Assembly: GCA_022827185.1 (NCBI GenBank)
Contig: JAJDTM010000017.1
Coordinates: 62,001 to 126,000 of the forward strand
From: Candidatus Poribacteria bacterium
GTDB lineage: Bacteria > Poribacteria > WGA-4E > WGA-3G
Direction of reading: 5' to 3'
DNA length: 64,000 nt
In this document: positions 24,517 to 34,693 of the stretch, piece by piece
How positions within the stretch are numbered: the stretch's first letter is position 1
Layout: each line of letters opens with the position of its first letter
Translations under genes and position numbers: made by a program
Notes under the pieces: generated by a model
Database searches by the model: none
Told to the model about the DNA's origin: nothing
What the model saw: the letters and a program-made list of their open reading frames with translations, nothing else

Positions 24517-27099
24517 ATGCGAGAAAGAAACATCAAAATCGTCGCGATCTTACTCATCCTGCTGAGCGTCGCTGTGTTACACGTGAAACTTTATCGGTTT
24601 GCGGAGGTAACGCACGATGGGGCGTTACAGGTGCTGGTCTGCTTGGGACGTGTTATTAAAATAGACACGAGTGACGAGGCGGATCAGGTGTTGTCCTTCC
24701 GTATCCTCTCTGGGCAATTTCGTGGCGAGATCGTCAAGGTCAACAACGTTTGGACGGGACGTGCCTTCGGGGACAGGGTGGTGCACAAAGGGGATGTGCT
24801 GTTCCTTGATATTCCGCTCCGGGACCCGATGAACCCGAAAATTGAGCGGGTATCGATGCGAGAGTATTTCCGTACGCCGTTCCTGTTATATCTGGCAGGT
24901 ACGTTGGGTGTGCTGATGATCCTTGTCGCTGGGATGAAAGGTGTCCGGGCGATTCTGACCTTGTTTGTCACTGCGCTTGCTGTGTTGTATCTGCTGGTGC
25001 CCCTGACGATTAGCGGTTATAACCCGATTGGCGTCGCGCTCTTAATTGCTGCCCTTCTCACGTTAGCGACCTTCCTTCTCATTACAGGGTTTAGTTTCAA
25101 AGTCATCTCCGGTGTGCTTGGCACGCTCGGCGGCTTAGCTGCGGTTGGTGTTTTGTCGGTCATCAGTCAACATGCGCTGGCACTCACAGGATTGGCGCAA
25201 GAGTTCGGGTTCCTTGAACTCGGTATTGCGCTGTGGCGGACACCCGCTTCACACGGTTGGAACTTCACAGGCATTCTGTCGGCAGGCATCATCTTAGGGG
25301 CTGTCGGTGCGATGATGGATGTGAGTATGTCCATCTCCTCAAGTGTCCATGAAGTCAAGCAGGTGAACCCGAATATCACCGTGCGACAGGCGATTCGTGC
25401 TGGGCTGAATGTCGGACGCGACATTATGGGGACAATGGCGGACACGCTCATCTTCGCTTACCTTGGTGCGCACATGATGACGATGCTGCTCCCGCGCATC
25501 GAATTCCCAGAAGTCGGTTACCTCTATCCGTTTCTCCGTCTCGTCAACGATGAAGCAACGGCTGTTGCGATTATTCAAGCGATCGTAGGTACCATCGGAT
25601 TGGTGTTGACAGTCCCGATTGCGGCATCCGTTGCGGGGTTTCTCACACAATACGCGAAGGTAGATAGGTCCGAAATTCATGAAGACTTGCCTTCAGAGGA
25701 GGAGTTAGAGGAGTTGTTCCGTGCCGATCCACCACGCAGCGCGGCGCGCATCGCTGTGCCTATTGCGATGGGGATTGTCCTAATCGGTACAATCTTTGTG
25801 TACCATCGAACGCACGGGCTCTCCGCTGCAATCTCGGAACAGTCGGAGTACGCGAAAGGTAGAGTCGTCCAACTGCTTGAGTCGAACGGCAATTTCCTTT
25901 TTGATATTGACAGCAGTGCTATAAGTGCGCTGAACAAACAGGTTGTTCCTTCGGCTTTGCGTGAAGCGTTCAACACGGAGAACATTCCGTTATCTGACGA
26001 GGTCACTGTATCCGTGAAACCGTGGAAAGACAGTCGCTGGCTCCTTTCGGATGTTAAATATGAGCAGACCTATAGTATTCGTGAGACGGATCATGGAGAG
26101 AGAACCGTTCTCGGTGTCTATGAATCGAAAAGCGAGCATCATATTCTTGAGGTGGAGATGCTGAGCGGGATGTATAAAGGCAGACGCTTGGTGTTACGGA
26201 ATATCGTGAATCACAATATGCCGTTGCTGAGTATTCCTGCGGAGCCGGGTGACGTTATCCTGTGCCGTGTCGCGGGAGATCCTGAACAGGTGAGTCTCGT
26301 TAACATCGTCCAAGATTACGGTAGAGACCGGTTCCTGATTTGGATGGTCGGCGGGATGCTGCTGCTGATTATCCTCGTGGGTCGGATTGAAGGCATCCGT
26401 ACGGCGTGTGCGATGCTGATCTCTGCTGCTGTCATCTATTTCTTCATGCTACCGTTGATTTCGGGCGGCGCGAATGCGGTGTTTATCGTGACGCTAACAT
26501 CAGGCGCGGTGGCGTTTGTGTCGCTGGTGTTCGTCATCGGTCCGAGTCGGAAGACGTTTTCAGCCGTGTTGGGGACGATGGGTGGTATCTTGGTTGCGGG
26601 TCTGATTGTCCTGTTTGCACAGCAGCATCTCCATTTTTCTGGGTTAGAGAATGCGATTTCAGCGGATATTATAGAGGCGACACGCACGCCACCCTTCGAT
26701 TTCGTGCAGATTCTCTTGGCAGGGATGTTGATGGGGGTGTTAGGTGTCGCGGTTGATGGTGCGATTGAGGTGGCATCGAGTATGGAAGAGATTCGTAAGG
26801 CGAACCCGAATATGCCGACATGGCGACTCATCGCCTCCGGTCTCAACGTCGGTACGGACATCCTCGGAACGATGGTGAATACGCTGGTCTTTGCCTATCT
26901 CGGTGTGGAGTTGCTGCTTGTTGTCACGGTTGTAGCACCGGATCTGAACTTCTTCAAATCGCCGCCTGCGCAGTTATTAAGCATCGGTGTTGTCTCCGCG
27001 GAGATTGTGCGGTTGTTGGCTGGTACGCTCGGCTTGGTCCTCGCGATCCCGATTACAGCGGTGATTTGTGCGTTCTGGAACCCGAAGCAGAAAATGTAA
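24517..27099 (+). CDS. Tandem YibE/F-family membrane protein
   Basis: Polytopic membrane protein of 860 residues made of two homologous halves. Each half has an extracytoplasmic beta-rich segment (SFRILSGQFRGEIVKVNNVW near 64; LEVEMLSGMYKGRRLVLRNIV near 548) followed by about eight hydrophobic helices. Each also carries the family block GAVGAMMDVSMSISSSVHE / GVLGVAVDGAIEVASSMEE, then a matching 'NPNxxxRxxIxxGLNVGxDIxGTM' block and an ALxFAYLG-type segment. YibE/F proteins are normally about 350-450 residues with one such set. The function of the family is not known; transport has been suggested. No neighbouring gene hints at a substrate. Confidence 0.88.
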   Translation: MRERNIKIVAILLILLSVAVLHVKLYRFAEVTHDGALQVLVCLGRVIKIDTSDEADQVLSFRILSGQFRGEIVKVNNVWTGRAFGDRVVHKGDVLFLDIPLRDPMNPKIERVSMREYFRTPFLLYLAGTLGVLMILVAGMKGVRAILTLFVTALAVLYLLVPLTISGYNPIGVALLIAALLTLATFLLITGFSFKVISGVLGTLGGLAAVGVLSVISQHALALTGLAQEFGFLELGIALWRTPASHGWNFTGILSAGIILGAVGAMMDVSMSISSSVHEVKQVNPNITVRQAIRAGLNVGRDIMGTMADTLIFAYLGAHMMTMLLPRIEFPEVGYLYPFLRLVNDEATAVAIIQAIVGTIGLVLTVPIAASVAGFLTQYAKVDRSEIHEDLPSEEELEELFRADPPRSAARIAVPIAMGIVLIGTIFVYHRTHGLSAAISEQSEYAKGRVVQLLESNGNFLFDIDSSAISALNKQVVPSALREAFNTENIPLSDEVTVSVKPWKDSRWLLSDVKYEQTYSIRETDHGERTVLGVYESKSEHHILEVEMLSGMYKGRRLVLRNIVNHNMPLLSIPAEPGDVILCRVAGDPEQVSLVNIVQDYGRDRFLIWMVGGMLLLIILVGRIEGIRTACAMLISAAVIYFFMLPLISGGANAVFIVTLTSGAVAFVSLVFVIGPSRKTFSAVLGTMGGILVAGLIVLFAQQHLHFSGLENAISADIIEATRTPPFDFVQILLAGMLMGVLGVAVDGAIEVASSMEEIRKANPNMPTWRLIASGLNVGTDILGTMVNTLVFAYLGVELLLVVTVVAPDLNFFKSPPAQLLSIGVVSAEIVRLLAGTLGLVLAIPITAVICAFWNPKQKM

Positions 27100-27434
27100 T
27101 GGCTGTCAGCCATCAGCCATCAGCAGTCAGCTCTTCGTCGAACACACTATATTTTGTGCTTTTCGCTGGCGAGGTTTGATGAAGTTTCAGTTAGGAAAAT
27201 GCAACCGATCACGCCCAGAAGACACGCCAATAAAAGCCTGCTTCATCGAATCGCGATTGAGAAATCGTGCCCCCCAATTCATATTTTCCTCTCGAAAAAG
27301 CGTTGACATTCTCCGAATGTTTAAGGTATCTTTAACTTATAATATAGGGAATTATATTGGTAAAAATGTAGATCAATTTTGAACTACGCTTTATGATTGG
27401 GACATGTCAGCAGTAGAAAAGGAGATAAAATTGA
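27100..27434. other. 335-base intergenic stretch
   Basis: Begins with CAGCCATCAGCCATCAGCAG-type short repeats (27104-27130). Further on, TTGACA (27303-27308) and a TATAAT (27339-27344) are visible but spaced 30 bp apart, so no single promoter can be assigned. The LRR gene's GGAGAT Shine-Dalgarno site ends it. Confidence 0.45.
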
Positions 27435-29714
27435 ATGGGACTGATTAAGAAACAACACATTTTTATTTACATACTCGTCTTTGGTGCGTGTGCAACACTG
27501 TTCCTTGTGTTTCCACTGACGACGGTGGCACAGACCGTTAACATTCCCGATACAAATCTTCGTGAAGCGATTAATGAGGCACTCGGTAAAGCACCGGATG
27601 CGCGGGTTACCGTGGATGAAATGGAGACGTTGACCCGCCTTGATGCGAATAACAGAGGCATTAGCAATTTGATGGGGCTTGAAACTGCAACAAATCTTGA
27701 GGTCCTGAGACTTAACCACAATTTGATATCCGACATATCGCCGCTTGCGGAATTGATTAGGTTGCATCGCATAGAATTACACGATAATACCATATCTGAT
27801 ATATCGCCACTTGAAGGGTTAATCAACTTAGGTGAGTTACATATTTCGCATAACTTGATATCTGATATATCACCGGTTGCTGGGTTAATCAACTTGCGGG
27901 GTGTAAATCTTGGACATAACGTTGTAGACGACTGGTCTCCACTTGCAGGTTTAGTAAAACTTAATGGGATAGCGATGAGCCACAATCCTGTGGCTGATCT
28001 GTCGCCGCTTACAGGACTCATCAGTCTGAGGCACTTTCATTCTTGGGGCACGCCGATATTAGACCTCGCTCCTTTGGCGGAATCACCAAAGCTGCGGGAA
28101 ATCAGCATTTGTGGTGGAGAAATATCGGATCTCTCGTCGTTGGAGGGGTTAACGAGTCTGAAAGAACTCTATCTCCCTGGCAATGAAGTTGCCGATATCT
28201 CTGCCTTGGCGAGTTTAACGGGGTTGACCCGCCTCAGTCTTGAGGGTAATGAAATATCGGATATATCGCCCCTTGCGGAATTAGACGGGTTGACTTGGAT
28301 TGACCTGCACCGCAACGCTATATCGGATGTCTCTCCGCTTTCGGCGTTATCTAACCTGACTTGGTTAGATCTGAGTCAGAATCGGGTAACAGATGTCTCT
28401 TCGCTTGCATCCTTGCACAGTTTGACATGGATGGGACTTACTGAAAATCCAATAGCGGATGTATCGAGTTTAGAAAGATTCGCTGAGAGCACATCAATCT
28501 CGCACTCAGACTTCGTTAACTCTGCTTTCCCGGAAGCCGGTCCAAAAATAGTGGGACCCTGGTTGTGGGTGATCGTGCCGGGAGTCCGTCTTGACCAGAC
28601 AGATCTGCTGGCTAAGGCGACGAAAGGGGCAGCCACTGAGGTGAAAGTGGCTACCTTTGGTGCAACTGAAGGGAAGTCTGTGGGAGGCAGTGTCTGGGAG
28701 GCGCACACCATCTCCGCCACGGGTGGGGATAACCTCAATGAGATGACAGATGCGCTTGGTTGGGGATCGGGTTCTGCGATCTATGACCATGTTGTTTACG
28801 GTTCTGTCACGTTGGAGTCACCGCGTGAACAGGAAACAACGATGCTCGCCGGGAGCGATGATGAGGTGAAGGTCTGGCTTAACGGTGAATTGGTTCACTA
28901 TAATCCGGTGGAACGGGGTGCGGGGGACTTCCAAGATGCGTTCCCTGTCACGCTGAAAGAGGGGGCAAATGTTTTGTTGGTTGCTGTTTGCAATCGGGGA
29001 CATGGGGCTTTTAGTGGTTTTTTTGGGTTTGCCAAAGATGCAGACTATACGGTGAACCACCCTGATAAAAAGATCACGATTGAAGTACCGGCTTATGATG
29101 TGAATAAAGATGGCGTAACAAACATTCTGGATCTGATTCTGGTAGGACAGGACCTCGGAAAAGCCAATCCTACCAACGCGCGGGCGGACGTAAATGGCGA
29201 TAGGACTGTCAATATCTCTGACCTCATCCTTGTGGCGCAACACCTTGGTGACCTCAGCGGAATTGCGGCTGCACCTTCTGTTCTTGCACTCCGCAGCATT
29301 GGGTTAGATGTAGCGACGATTCAGGCTTGGATTGCACAAGCGCAGGTTGAAAACGACGGTTCGGTTGTTTTCCAACAAGGTATCGCGAATCTCCAACGGC
29401 TTTTAGCGATGTTGATTCCACAGGAGACAGCGTTGCTTGCGAATTACCCGAATCCGTTTAATCCAGAGACGTGGATACCGTATCAACTCGCGGAACCCGC
29501 CAAAGTCACTTTGCATATCTATGCGGTGAACGGGGCATTGGTTCGGACGTTGGACTTAGGACACCAACCCGCGGGCGTGTATCAACAACGGACGCGGGCG
29601 GCGTATTGGAACGGTCGCAATCAACTCGGTGAATCTGTTGCGAGTGGCGTGTATTTCTATAGGCTTACCGCGGGCGATTTTACTGCCACGCGCAAAATGC
29701 TGATAAGAAAATAA
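27435..29714 (+). CDS. Secreted leucine-rich-repeat protein with dockerin and FlgD-like sorting domain
   Basis: Surface or secreted protein of 759 residues. A signal peptide (KKQHIFIYILVFGACATLF to VAQT, 1-34) is followed by about a dozen internalin-type 22-residue LRRs (pattern 'LxxLxLxxNxIsDISPLxxL', 60-345). A beta-sandwich region follows (395-535, with REQETTMLAGSDDEVKVWLNG). Next come two dockerin-type calcium loops (DVNKDGVTNILDLILVGQDL and DVNGDRTVNISDLILVAQHL, 553-612). The C-terminal FlgD-like domain starts NYPNPFNPETWIPYQL (about 672) and ends TATRKMLIRK, a layout typical of secretion-sorting tails. GGAGATAAAATTGA precedes the ATG. It is a paralogue of the next gene over most of this length; the two probably arose by duplication. 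Confidence 0.9.
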   Translation: MGLIKKQHIFIYILVFGACATLFLVFPLTTVAQTVNIPDTNLREAINEALGKAPDARVTVDEMETLTRLDANNRGISNLMGLETATNLEVLRLNHNLISDISPLAELIRLHRIELHDNTISDISPLEGLINLGELHISHNLISDISPVAGLINLRGVNLGHNVVDDWSPLAGLVKLNGIAMSHNPVADLSPLTGLISLRHFHSWGTPILDLAPLAESPKLREISICGGEISDLSSLEGLTSLKELYLPGNEVADISALASLTGLTRLSLEGNEISDISPLAELDGLTWIDLHRNAISDVSPLSALSNLTWLDLSQNRVTDVSSLASLHSLTWMGLTENPIADVSSLERFAESTSISHSDFVNSAFPEAGPKIVGPWLWVIVPGVRLDQTDLLAKATKGAATEVKVATFGATEGKSVGGSVWEAHTISATGGDNLNEMTDALGWGSGSAIYDHVVYGSVTLESPREQETTMLAGSDDEVKVWLNGELVHYNPVERGAGDFQDAFPVTLKEGANVLLVAVCNRGHGAFSGFFGFAKDADYTVNHPDKKITIEVPAYDVNKDGVTNILDLILVGQDLGKANPTNARADVNGDRTVNISDLILVAQHLGDLSGIAAAPSVLALRSIGLDVATIQAWIAQAQVENDGSVVFQQGIANLQRLLAMLIPQETALLANYPNPFNPETWIPYQLAEPAKVTLHIYAVNGALVRTLDLGHQPAGVYQQRTRAAYWNGRNQLGESVASGVYFYRLTAGDFTATRKMLIRK

Positions 29715-29738
29715 ATTGCTGTTCGTCGCAAAAAGGTA

Positions 29739-29760
29739 GATGCGGTTTCCTAACCGCATC
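29739..29760. repeat. Palindromic repeat family B, copy B4
   Basis: GATGCGGTT-TCC-TAACCGCATC, between the two LRR genes. Confidence 0.65.
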
Positions 29761-29805
29761 GGACCGAACTAAAAAACGATAGGTATGTTTCAAAGGAGAT
29801 TGGTG

Positions 29806-32800
29806 ATGAAAACAAGTAAATACATATTTCTCGTTATCTTAACATTTGTCATGCTGGGATTTGGATCTGCCCAGGCGCAAGATAACCTTGCGCAAGAGGC
29901 GTATGCTATTTTTCAACAAAGCTGCCTCGGCTGCCATGGCGAACATGGATCTTTTACAGAAGACCTTATCATTGAATCCGCACCAGCGCTGGTTGCCGAT
30001 GGGGCAGTTGTCCCGGGTGATCCTGATGTTTCCGAACTCTATAAGCGTCTACTTGGACCTACCGGAAATGGATTTCAAATGCCGTTCAACCAACCTCCGC
30101 TGTCAGATGCAGCTATTGAAACGATTCGTCGCTGGATTCAAGCCGGGGCACCGGATTGGGAGGTACAGTATGATGTCAACTTCATAACGCCCGATGCGAT
30201 GCTTGATACCATCCAAAGGCATCTTGAGACGCTCTCTGCGTTTGATCGTCCGTTTGCCCGTTATTTTACCCTGACGCATCTCTATAACGCTGGCGAAAGT
30301 CCAGAGGCACTTAAAGCCTATAAGATCGCGCTCTCGAAACTGGTGAATAGCCTATCTTGGGGGGTTGAGGTGATCAATCCGAGACCGATTGACCTGCAAG
30401 AGACAATCTTTTACATTGATCTACGTCGCTACCAATGGGATATCAGAAACGAGGCATGGACCCAGATTGAACGGGAATATCCCTATAGCATCGAATTTGA
30501 TCCTGAGACGCAAGCAGGTCTGCACGAAAAGTTGGCGCATTTACGTACAGAAATGGACTGCGAAGTGCCGTTTGTCCATGTGGATTGGTTTCTTGCGAAT
30601 GCGTCTTTGCCACCGCTTTACCACGATATTCTGGACCTGCCAGAAACGGATCAGGAGTTAGAGGCGCAGCTGGGAGTTAATGTGACGCGAAATATCAACA
30701 CTGCCCCCGGGGTTCGCGTCTGGCGTGCGGGTTTCCTCAAGTCGGGTGTGTCAGGGTACAACCGTGTTGTGGAACGGCACACCTCCGACCATGGTGCGTA
30801 TTGGAAAAGCTACGACTTTGCGGGGGATTCGGACGTTCAGAATATTTTTATACATCCGCTGACTTTTAGACACGACGGTGGGGAGGTCGTGTTCCATCTG
30901 CCGAACGGTTTGCAAGGGTATTATATCTCCGATGCGTCAGGGAATCGGATAAATGAGGCACCGACGACGATCGTATCCAATCCAGCGGCGAGCAATCCTG
31001 CTGTGCGGAATGGTCTCTCGTGTATTGGTTGCCACACGGAGGGGATGAAAAAGTTTAAAGACGAGGTGCGTGCGGAGATTATGCTGCGGCTCCCTGAGGG
31101 ACCGGTGAAGGATCAGGGGTTGCGTCTGTATGTGGAACAATCAAAGATGGATGTTCTTGTGGCGGACGACACGGACCGTTACAGGGAAGCACTTGAAAAG
31201 ACGGGGGGTGTGTTTGGTGGTACGGTTGAACCGGTACATCGGTTCTATGAAGAATTTCAACGTCCTGTTGAGGCTGCACACGCTGCGGCTGCTGTCGGTT
31301 TAGAGACGGAGATGTTCCGTCAAGAGATTCGAGATAAACAGCGTTTACGGGACTTAGGTTTGGCAGGGCTATTGGAGGATAGGGGGGTGAGTCGGAATAC
31401 ATGGACCTCCAACTTTCCCGAAGTGATTTCTGCGCTGAATTCTCCGGATGACACGGTAACTCCGCCAGTTGATCCGGGGACGGACCTACGTCCTGGGGAT
31501 CTGGTTTCTATTCCTGACCCGAACCTTCGATCTGTGATAGAAGGGTTGCTTGGCAAAACCTCAGGGGCTTTGATTACAGCGGCAGAGATGGCACGGTTGA
31601 CGCGAATTGAGGCGGATGAAGCGGGGATTAGCAATTTGACAGGGCTTGAGGCTGCGACGCAGTTAGAACGGATAGAGTTTCGCCATAATTCTATATCCGA
31701 CTTATCTCCTCTGAGAGGCTTAACCCGACTGAATAACATCAAGCTGCGCGGAAATCGGATAACCGATGTATCCCCGCTTGCTGGATTAGTCAATGTAGAC
31801 TGGTTGGGACTTGAGGAGAACGAGATAAGGGACCTATCTCCGCTGAAAGACTTAATCAAATTAAATGGGATAGGGATTTCACGCAATCCGGTGGCGGATG
31901 TTTTGCCTCTTGCAAGTTTAATCAGTTTAGAACGGATAGATGCGTGGCGCACGCCTATCTTGGACTTCTCCGCTTTGGCGAAATTACCGAGACTCAGATG
32001 GATAGAATTTGGCGATGACAGATCAATAGAGGTGCTGCCATCTCTAAAGGGGTTAAAAAGTTTGAGACGACTGGAAATTAACGACTGTAATATCTCAGAC
32101 CTCTCTGGGTTATCCGAATTAACCCAGTTGGAATGGTTAACGTTGGTTAATAACCAGATATCCGATATAACGCCGTTGGCGAATCTAAAAGGTTTGGAGC
32201 ATCTGAATCTTGATGCTAACGTTATCAAAGATGTATCTTCGCTTGCGAAGTTAACACAGTTGAAAGTGTTGTATCTTGAGAATAACATCATCTCGGATGT
32301 ATCGCTGCTTGCGGGATTAACCAATTTGGAGCGGTTAGACCTTCGTAACAATGCAATATCAGACTTCTCACCTTTAGAAGGGCTGTTTGGGAAGACGACT
32401 GTTAGGGCGGAAGGCAACCCAGGTGTTTTCCTAAAAGGGGGTCCAAAAATAACGGGACCTTGGTTGTGGCTACTGTTACCAGGGGCTCAGTTTGATAGCT
32501 TCCGTAGCACCGATTTACTTGCTAGAGCAAGTGGTGGCGCGGTAACTGAACTGGACATTGCTACCAATGGTTCAGTAGAAGGTGAATCTGTTGGTGATAG
32601 CATCTGGACATCCCACAAAATCTCTCCGACAGGTGGGAATAATGTTAATGATCTGTTGAAGGCTCTCGGTATGTCAAAAGGTGATAATCAAGATAATGTG
32701 ATCTATGGTTCGGTTACCTTGGATTCTCCTCGGGAACAGGAAACAAAAATATTTGCGGGCAGTGATAATAATCACAAGGTCTGGTTGAATGGGCAGTTGG

Positions 32801-34461
32801 TTGGAGAGAAACTCAATTGGGAGTGGTCTACCAATTACCAGGAATCCTTCCCTGTTACGCTGAAACAAGGAAGAAATGTATTACTGGTTGCTATTCACGA
32901 TGGGGGCGGTGGATGGTGTGGTCATTTTGGGTTTGCACCTGATGCAGAATATACAGTATTGCCGCCCGGTGCCCGATTCGCCTTTTCCACAGCAACGACA
33001 CAGGTTAAGGTTGGTGATAGGTTCACGCTTCAACTCAAGGCGGAAAATATCTCCGACTTAGCAGGTTGGCAAGGTGATATAGTATTTGATCCTGCGGTGC
33101 TAAAAGTTAACAATGTGAGCGATGGCAATTTTTTGAAGCAGGGTGGGGGACGCACCCACTTTTTGAAAGGTACGATTGATAATACAACGGGTAGAATTGA
33201 CGGTATAGGTTCTGCGCGGATTTCCGAAGGTGGGGTTAGCGGTGAAGGCACGCTGTTGTCTATTACATTCACAGCGAAAGCGAATGGCGAGAGTCGGCTG
33301 TCACTACGGAAGTTTCAAGCGGGTTCGGGTCTTGGTGAGACAATTTTTTCTCGTCCACCTGATATTATTATGACTGTGGGTGATCCGTCCACCTTAGATG
33401 TGAGTGTGAGTGATGGCCCCTTCTCTCTTTCTACGGATGTAACACCTGTTCACCTTGATGATACCTTCAGCCTCCTTTTCAATGCGAATGATGTTGCTGA
33501 CTTAGCGGGATGGCAGGCTGATATTTCGTTTGATCCTGCTGTACTTGAAGCGATTGAGGTAAGCCAAGGCGATTTTCTGAATGTGAAAATTGGAGATACC
33601 TTCTTTCTGCAAGGCACGATTGATAACGCAGCGGGTAAAATCGCAGATATTAGCACGGCGAAGCTTAAGGGCAGTGGTAGTGGTACAGGCACGCTGCTGT
33701 TGGTAACGTTCAAGGCGAAGACTGTCGGAGAAACTCGTGTAACGTTTAGCAATTTCTTTGCTGGCTCCAGTAGCGGTGAAGCAATCTTATCAGATGTTCC
33801 TGAAATTGTTATCACCATAGAAGACCGCAAATATCTGGCTTGGGATGTCAATCAGGATGGTTTGGTAAATGTTCTGGATCTGATTCTGGTGGCACAACAC
33901 TTGGGTTCTGATGCATCTGTCAACCGCCAATCGGACGTGAACGGTGATGGCACTATTAATATCTTAGATCTGATCGTTGTGTCACAAAATTTCGGGGCAT
34001 CAACTGTGGGAGTCGCGCCTTTCAATGTTACTGCTATAGACAGTTTAGAATTAGATTCAACAATGGTTCAGGCGTGGATCGCACAGGCGGAGGTTGAAAA
34101 TGACGGGTCGCTTGCTTTCCGACAAGGCATCGAAAACCTCCAACGACTTTTAGCATCGTTACTTCCAGAAAAGACGGTGTTGCTTGCGAACTATCCAAAT
34201 CCGTTCAATCCGGAGACGTGGATACCGTATCACCTTGCTGAAGCTGCGGATGTCACGGTGCATATTTATGCTGCGGATGGTAGCTTGGTTCGGACGTTGG
34301 CGTTAGGGCATCAGGTCGCTGGCATCTATGAGAGTCGCGTCCGTGCAGCGTATTGGGATGGCAACAATGAGGTTGGTGAACCTGTTGCGAGTGGTGTCTA
34401 TTTCTATACGCTGACTGCGGATGATTTCACTGCTACGCGGAAAATGTTAATTAGAAAATAG
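29806..34461 (+). CDS. Giant secreted protein: cytochrome c motifs, LRRs, cohesins, dockerin and sorting domain
   Basis: Protein of 1551 residues from the ATG at 29806 (AAGGAGATTGGTG upstream). Order: signal peptide 1-24 (to SAQAQ); a cytochrome-c-like region with CLGCH at 40-44 and a distant second haem motif CIGCH at 406-410; internalin-type LRRs about 555-875; a beta-sandwich region 885-1045 shared with the preceding gene; two cohesin-like domains (about 1054-1195 and 1203-1340; SDLAGWQGDIVFDPAVLKV and ADLAGWQADISFDPAVLEA); a dockerin pair (DVNQDGLVNVLDLILVAQHL near 1346); and the FlgD-like tail NYPNPFNPETWIPYHL. Predicted to be exported and surface-bound; the haem sites would bind covalent haem c outside the membrane. 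The role of combining electron carrier, recognition and docking modules is unknown. Confidence 0.88.
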   Translation: MKTSKYIFLVILTFVMLGFGSAQAQDNLAQEAYAIFQQSCLGCHGEHGSFTEDLIIESAPALVADGAVVPGDPDVSELYKRLLGPTGNGFQMPFNQPPLSDAAIETIRRWIQAGAPDWEVQYDVNFITPDAMLDTIQRHLETLSAFDRPFARYFTLTHLYNAGESPEALKAYKIALSKLVNSLSWGVEVINPRPIDLQETIFYIDLRRYQWDIRNEAWTQIEREYPYSIEFDPETQAGLHEKLAHLRTEMDCEVPFVHVDWFLANASLPPLYHDILDLPETDQELEAQLGVNVTRNINTAPGVRVWRAGFLKSGVSGYNRVVERHTSDHGAYWKSYDFAGDSDVQNIFIHPLTFRHDGGEVVFHLPNGLQGYYISDASGNRINEAPTTIVSNPAASNPAVRNGLSCIGCHTEGMKKFKDEVRAEIMLRLPEGPVKDQGLRLYVEQSKMDVLVADDTDRYREALEKTGGVFGGTVEPVHRFYEEFQRPVEAAHAAAAVGLETEMFRQEIRDKQRLRDLGLAGLLEDRGVSRNTWTSNFPEVISALNSPDDTVTPPVDPGTDLRPGDLVSIPDPNLRSVIEGLLGKTSGALITAAEMARLTRIEADEAGISNLTGLEAATQLERIEFRHNSISDLSPLRGLTRLNNIKLRGNRITDVSPLAGLVNVDWLGLEENEIRDLSPLKDLIKLNGIGISRNPVADVLPLASLISLERIDAWRTPILDFSALAKLPRLRWIEFGDDRSIEVLPSLKGLKSLRRLEINDCNISDLSGLSELTQLEWLTLVNNQISDITPLANLKGLEHLNLDANVIKDVSSLAKLTQLKVLYLENNIISDVSLLAGLTNLERLDLRNNAISDFSPLEGLFGKTTVRAEGNPGVFLKGGPKITGPWLWLLLPGAQFDSFRSTDLLARASGGAVTELDIATNGSVEGESVGDSIWTSHKISPTGGNNVNDLLKALGMSKGDNQDNVIYGSVTLDSPREQETKIFAGSDNNHKVWLNGQLVGEKLNWEWSTNYQESFPVTLKQGRNVLLVAIHDGGGGWCGHFGFAPDAEYTVLPPGARFAFSTATTQVKVGDRFTLQLKAENISDLAGWQGDIVFDPAVLKVNNVSDGNFLKQGGGRTHFLKGTIDNTTGRIDGIGSARISEGGVSGEGTLLSITFTAKANGESRLSLRKFQAGSGLGETIFSRPPDIIMTVGDPSTLDVSVSDGPFSLSTDVTPVHLDDTFSLLFNANDVADLAGWQADISFDPAVLEAIEVSQGDFLNVKIGDTFFLQGTIDNAAGKIADISTAKLKGSGSGTGTLLLVTFKAKTVGETRVTFSNFFAGSSSGEAILSDVPEIVITIEDRKYLAWDVNQDGLVNVLDLILVAQHLGSDASVNRQSDVNGDGTINILDLIVVSQNFGASTVGVAPFNVTAIDSLELDSTMVQAWIAQAEVENDGSLAFRQGIENLQRLLASLLPEKTVLLANYPNPFNPETWIPYHLAEAADVTVHIYAADGSLVRTLALGHQVAGIYESRVRAAYWDGNNEVGEPVASGVYFYTLTADDFTATRKMLIRK

Positions 34462-34693
34462 TATCAAATGACCATAGGATAGCTGGAAGGCTGATGTTTA
34501 TTAGCTTCCCAGTCATCCCTAATGAGGGGATTAAGTTGAATTCGCTGACATCTTCTTTGAGAAATGATGTGCTCAGCGATCAACATGTCTGAAAGTATAG
34601 CAAAACCGGTAGCCGACTGTCAAGGATATTTTCAACGGAACTGCGCCGGTTTTGCCAAATCAAGTGTGTCTGGAACAACGGATTAGGGTATCA

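Noticed and set aside
27600..28500. Regular repeat structure resembling a CRISPR array or tandem satellite
   Set aside because: It is an open reading frame with leucine-rich repeats of about 22 codons; the repeat is at protein level with changing codons, and there are no spacers of unique sequence between identical repeats.
29093..29299. Long antisense open frames inside the LRR, cohesin and hflX genes
   Set aside because: They lie opposite strongly conserved coding sequence and have the biased composition (Arg, Ser, Pro, His) expected of shadow frames.
27435..34461. Cellulosome-like carbohydrate-degrading complex
   Set aside because: Dockerins and cohesins are present but no glycoside hydrolase, carbohydrate-binding or scaffold-type protein is seen; LRR and haem domains point elsewhere.
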